This document shows positions 62,573 to 64,000 of a DNA stretch of 64,000 nt, piece by piece. Both the position numbers and the translations under genes were made by a program. The DNA is taken from NCBI GenBank assembly GCA_017515325.1, contig JAFWGA010000057.1, positions 95,491-159,490 on the forward strand. The letters run 5' to 3'. The notes below the pieces were generated by a model that was not told the DNA's origin, ran no database searches, and was given only the letters and a program-made list of their open reading frames with translations. Source of the DNA: Blautia sp. Its GTDB lineage: Bacteria; Bacillota; Clostridia; Lachnospirales; Lachnospiraceae. The stretch's first letter is position 1. Every line of letters begins with the position of its first letter.

Positions 62573-63742
62573 TTATCCCAAATCCCAATTGAAATGATCA
62601 TAAAGCCGTCTGCTTGCCTGAGCGATCACTGTCTGTGCCAGCCCTGTGGCCGGAAGCTCTTCTGAGAGAAATACAAGAATGAGATCATTTTCACATGAAT
62701 AGAGAATTCCGGCGTCATTCTCCACATCCGCCAGCTCTCCTGTCTTGTTTGCGGTCTGAACCTGCCCGGGAAGCTGCGCAGGGATCTTGTTTCGTCTTGT
62801 CTGACCGGCCAGAAGGCGGAACATGGCAGCCTCCTTCTGAGATATTTCTTTTCCTTCTCCCTGTCCGACATACCCCCTCCGGTACAGGCGATATAGAAAT
62901 TTGCCGCAGTCCAGGGCAGAAGTATAATTATCCCCATTCTCCCGACCCTGCAAAAGAAGTCTTCCCATAGAGGTATCCTGGTAGCCATGATCTGCGCAAT
63001 AATCATTCACTCTTTGCATACCAGCTTGGGAATCCCCTTCTCCCAGCCATGTAACCAGCTGGTTTGCGGCTTCATTATCACTGATCGTAATCATAGAAGT
63101 AAGAAGCTGGTCCAGCGCTTCCCTGCCATAGACCGCTTCCAGGCTCTCATAATCCTCATAGACTGCTCCCATGATAAAAAGCTTGATGAGACTGGCAGCC
63201 TGCATGGCATGGTTGTTAAGAACCGAATAAGCGGAACCATTAAGGTCACAGACAAAGACGGACCAGACCCCACCTGCCGTCGTTACAGTTTGGTATGCCA
63301 TCGCTGCTGCCTGGGATGCATCAGGCCTTCCTTCCCTGGTATTAGCCGGGTCAATCTGACCGGTATCTGCCGAATGAATTTCGGCGGGCTTTTCCGACAT
63401 CAAGCCTTCAATCTCCTGAACCCCGACAGCGTTTACTTCTATCTCTTCAACGGCTTTTTCCCCTTCCTGGGAATCTTCTTCTGTGGTTTGCCCTTCTAAG
63501 CTTTCCTCTTTCCGGTTTTTATGATCTGTTTGGGGCAGAAGCTTCTCCCCCTCCGAAAGCTCACCCTCCCCTGCTGGGGCAGGGGTCTTCTGCCTCATTT
63601 TCTCCTGCCCGGTCAAAGCCTGATCTTTCTGCCTCGCGCCAGGAAGCACGAGGGCAAATACCGTATAGGCCAAAATACCTGCCAGGCATAGGATCAGGAA
63701 ATAGGGCAGACGGATTCTCTTTTTTTTCAGATTTTTCACCAT
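62573..63742 (-). CDS. Membrane-anchored serine hydrolase of the class A beta-lactamase fold
   Basis: A 389-residue protein, numbered from the ATG at 63742. Residues 13-33 are a membrane anchor and 36-150 an acidic, low-complexity linker. The hydrolase domain has S184-x-x-K187 (SLIK), S221-D-N, and K333-T-G, the three motifs of penicillin-recognising enzymes. The Glu-x-x-Leu-Asn omega-loop motif of true class A beta-lactamases is not seen. It is more likely a peptidoglycan-related hydrolase than a resistance enzyme. The exact start is uncertain: ATG 63751, ATG 63742 and GTG 63739 all lie near GGAGG. Confidence 0.87.
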   Translation of the reverse strand: MVKNLKKKRIRLPYFLILCLAGILAYTVFALVLPGARQKDQALTGQEKMRQKTPAPAGEGELSEGEKLLPQTDHKNRKEESLEGQTTEEDSQEGEKAVEEIEVNAVGVQEIEGLMSEKPAEIHSADTGQIDPANTREGRPDASQAAAMAYQTVTTAGGVWSVFVCDLNGSAYSVLNNHAMQAASLIKLFIMGAVYEDYESLEAVYGREALDQLLTSMITISDNEAANQLVTWLGEGDSQAGMQRVNDYCADHGYQDTSMGRLLLQGRENGDNYTSALDCGKFLYRLYRRGYVGQGEGKEISQKEAAMFRLLAGQTRRNKIPAQLPGQVQTANKTGELADVENDAGILYSCENDLILVFLSEELPATGLAQTVIAQASRRLYDHFNWDLG

Positions 63743-63750
63743 TCCCTCCA

Positions 63751-64000
63751 TAAGGCACTGTAATCCGTGCGCATCCTGCCGCATGGGCCTCGTCTTCCGA
63801 CTCGGCCGGCGCGAAACGAGTGCCACACCGGCACTCAGCGCCGTCAATTGGCGATGCTAAGGCACTGTAATTAAATAACTTAGCCATATGACGCAGTATT
63901 CGTGAGCATATGCAAGGCGGAGGAAGGCGGCGATGCGGGCATCGCCAACTGACGACAACGCGGCAGATGCTTGCGAAGACAAGTCAGAGGGCGGAGGAAT
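63751..64000. repeat. Repeat-rich end of the window
   Basis: TAAGGCACTGTAAT occurs at about 63753 and again near 63860; TCCGTGCGCATCCTGCCG (about 63767) also occurs near 60296. A hairpin, GGCGATG-cggg-CATCGCC, lies near 63929. No credible gene is seen in this stretch on either strand, though a gene could begin beyond the edge. Confidence 0.55.

Overview
The window looks like a chromosomal segment of a Gram-positive anaerobe of the class Clostridia, most likely a Lachnospiraceae-type bacterium. The evidence is gene order and content: yicC-remA-gmk-rpoZ-rimO-pgsA, tig-clpP-clpX-lon-engB, an anaerobic (cbi-type) cobalamin operon, strong AGGAGG ribosome binding sites, several TTG starts, and Gram-positive style surface-polymer and lipoprotein genes. 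Base composition is moderate. I see no prophage, insertion sequence, CRISPR array or plasmid gene. The species assignment is inference only.

Layout. 1-1000: an AraC regulator (+). 999-5150 (-): a housekeeping operon, yicC, remA-like DUF370, gmk, rpoZ, rimO, pgsA. 5334-5416 (-): tRNA-Leu(CAA) with its own promoter and terminator. 5571-8772 (+): a membrane diguanylate cyclase-like GGDEF protein, then a two-component pair in which the regulator has its helix-turn-helix domain before the receiver domain. 8803-24675 (-): coaX followed by cbiD, F, G, H, a fused cbiJ-E-T, cbiA, a cbiB with a large low-complexity insert, cobD, cbiP, cbiC, a precorrin-2 dehydrogenase, hemB and hemL, nearly all overlapping or abutting. 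24705-26597 (-): an ECF S component (probably pantothenate) and coaBC, so coenzyme A genes sit directly upstream of the B12 genes. 26611-33772 (-): a cyclophilin lipoprotein and the protein-quality-control cluster engB, lon, clpX, clpP, tig.

33966-49993 (+) is the accessory, most interesting part: a DJ-1/PfpI protein, an SGNH-type membrane protein plus MBOAT O-acyltransferase pair, a YfhO-type polytopic protein, a CYTH-domain protein, malQ, a 1176-residue glycosyltransferase/glycerophosphotransferase fusion, a second SGNH-type paralogue, and an asparagine-synthetase-like protein whose glutaminase half is degenerate. Opposing it (50265-57218, -) are a protein with three GT2 glycosyltransferase domains, an rRNA-methyltransferase-like protein and a membrane-anchored clostripain-family (C11) protein. 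Together these suggest a cell-surface glycopolymer assembly and decoration locus. 57516-63742 (-) holds a metallophosphoesterase, a cytoplasmic ParB-like/BMP fusion, a secreted four-repeat SH3b protein, a PfkB kinase and a membrane-anchored serine hydrolase of the class A beta-lactamase fold.

Intergenic spaces carry several families of short palindromic repeats: the TTCGACCTGTGCGG family at three sites, a 44-bp exact duplication near 57.3-57.5 kb, a 60-bp tandem pair near 50.1 kb, and short repeats near 60.3 and 63.8 kb. No intergenic stretch exceeds about 300 bases. No cobalamin riboswitch was found next to the cbi operon.
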